Source: Armatimonadota bacterium
Lineage (GTDB): Bacteria > Armatimonadota > Zipacnadia > Zipacnadales > UBA11051
DNA: 5,889 bases
Direction of reading: 5' to 3'
NCBI GenBank assembly: GCA_030612305.1
Contig: JAUWOG010000167.1
Span: 1-5,889, forward strand
The notes under the pieces were generated by a model. That model made no database searches. It was not told the DNA's origin and saw only the letters and a program-made list of their open reading frames with translations. The position numbers and the translations under genes are program-made. Of this stretch, positions 5,471 through 5,889 are shown piece after piece (position 1 is the stretch's first letter; each line of letters opens with the position of its first letter).

Positions 5471-5889
5471 CTAGTCCAGATCGGGCACGTCGTAGCTCCA
5501 GAAGTGCGTGTTGGCCGCCCAGTAGAGGACGCCCTCATGGAGCGCGCCGCCGCCGGAGATACTCGCGTCGGTGAGCTTCTCGTGCGCGAGGGTCTCGAGG
5601 TCAATTCGAGCGATCGCCTTGCTCATCAGCGCGTAGAGCTTGCCGTCAGGGCCGACGTGGAGCGCATGACGGACCGGAGCGCCGTATGCGGCGAGGCTGT
5701 CGGTGTGGGTTATCTCCTTCTTCTCGGGATCGAAGACGAAGAATGTGGCGTTGCCGGAGACGCCATAGACGAGTCCCTGTGGGCCGACCGCGATGCTGAT
5801 GATGTTGCCATCGCCGGCGACGGGAACCATCTTGAAGGTGACCTTTTTCGTGTTCCAGTCGAGGACGTAGATCACGGCTTCGGTGGCGG
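5471..5889 (-). CDS. C-terminal part of a beta-propeller repeat protein, cut by the right edge
   Basis: A frame ending in TAG at 5471-5473 stays open to the right edge, giving 138 visible residues. A GTG at 5875-5873 could be read as a start, but the frame continues upstream of it (codons for A-T-E-A) with no stop and no visible ribosome-binding site, so the gene most likely begins outside the window. The residues form propeller-type repeats of the pattern VGPxGxxY followed by a D-x-E segment: VGPQGLVYGV, then 45 residues later VGPDGKLYAL, then a shorter HEGVLYWAAN near the end. FVFDPEKKEI and ARIDLETLAHE are the matching outer strands. This resembles NHL, PQQ-like or YVTN-type propellers that bind ligands or substrates. 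No catalytic motif is visible in this part, and export cannot be judged without the N-terminus. It lies 64 bases upstream of the glycosidase gene and is co-oriented with it, so a joint transcript is plausible. Confidence 0.75.
   Translation of the reverse strand, partial: ATEAVIYVLDWNTKKVTFKMVPVAGDGNIISIAVGPQGLVYGVSGNATFFVFDPEKKEITHTDSLAAYGAPVRHALHVGPDGKLYALMSKAIARIDLETLAHEKLTDASISGGGALHEGVLYWAANTHFWSYDVPDLD

Noticed and set aside
5471..5875. A complete small gene starting at GTG 5875
   Set aside because: The frame is open through to the window edge, there is no ribosome-binding site visible in the 14 bases before the GTG, and the repeat pattern indicates a propeller whose first blades are missing.
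1..5889. CRISPR array, transposon ends, tRNA, rRNA or riboswitch
   Set aside because: I saw no spaced direct repeats, no transposase-like frame, and no tRNA or riboswitch core; the gaps of 42 to 117 bases are too short for most of these.

Overview
This window looks like a piece of a GC-rich (about 60% by eye) bacterial genome, probably from an environmental, possibly uncultivated lineage. All supported genes lie on the minus strand and are read from the right edge to the left. Each complete gene has a clear purine-rich Shine-Dalgarno sequence 7 to 9 bases before its start. Asp-box sialidase-like proteins, a clan GH-A lipoprotein and a beta-propeller protein together suggest a polysaccharide-degrading diderm, for example in Armatimonadota, Planctomycetota or Hydrogenedentota. 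That placement is only an impression; no marker here fixes the phylum.

Layout in order of transcription: (1) the C-terminal part of a beta-propeller protein, cut by the right edge (5471-5889); (2) a lipoprotein-type glycoside hydrolase with a GH30-like layout (4033-5406); (3) an M55 (DppA-type) D-aminopeptidase (3169-3954); (4) a phosphate acetyltransferase, with the start moved to 3108 on ribosome-binding-site evidence (2098-3108); (5) a sialidase-like Asp-box propeller protein without a signal peptide (961-2055); (6) a YebC/TACO1 family protein (82-843). The gaps from gene 1 to gene 5 are 42 to 78 bases, so these genes could be co-transcribed. yebC is set apart by a 117-base gap holding a 9-bp stem-loop and a good sigma70-like promoter, so it probably has its own transcript. 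The left 81 bases may hold the start of another gene with a hydrophobic N-terminus.

Taken together, genes 2 to 5 could form a small salvage or catabolic group: an exported glycosidase, a glycan-binding or glycan-trimming propeller, a peptidase of a family acting on D-amino-acid peptides, and an enzyme that turns acetyl-CoA into acetyl phosphate. That link is inferred from gene order only. Every gene belongs to, or resembles, a known family; I see no CRISPR array, mobile element, tRNA, rRNA or clear new system. The points most worth a second look are the uncommon pta neighbourhood, the family assignment of the glycosidase, the cytoplasmic sialidase-like protein and the compact promoter and hairpin before yebC.
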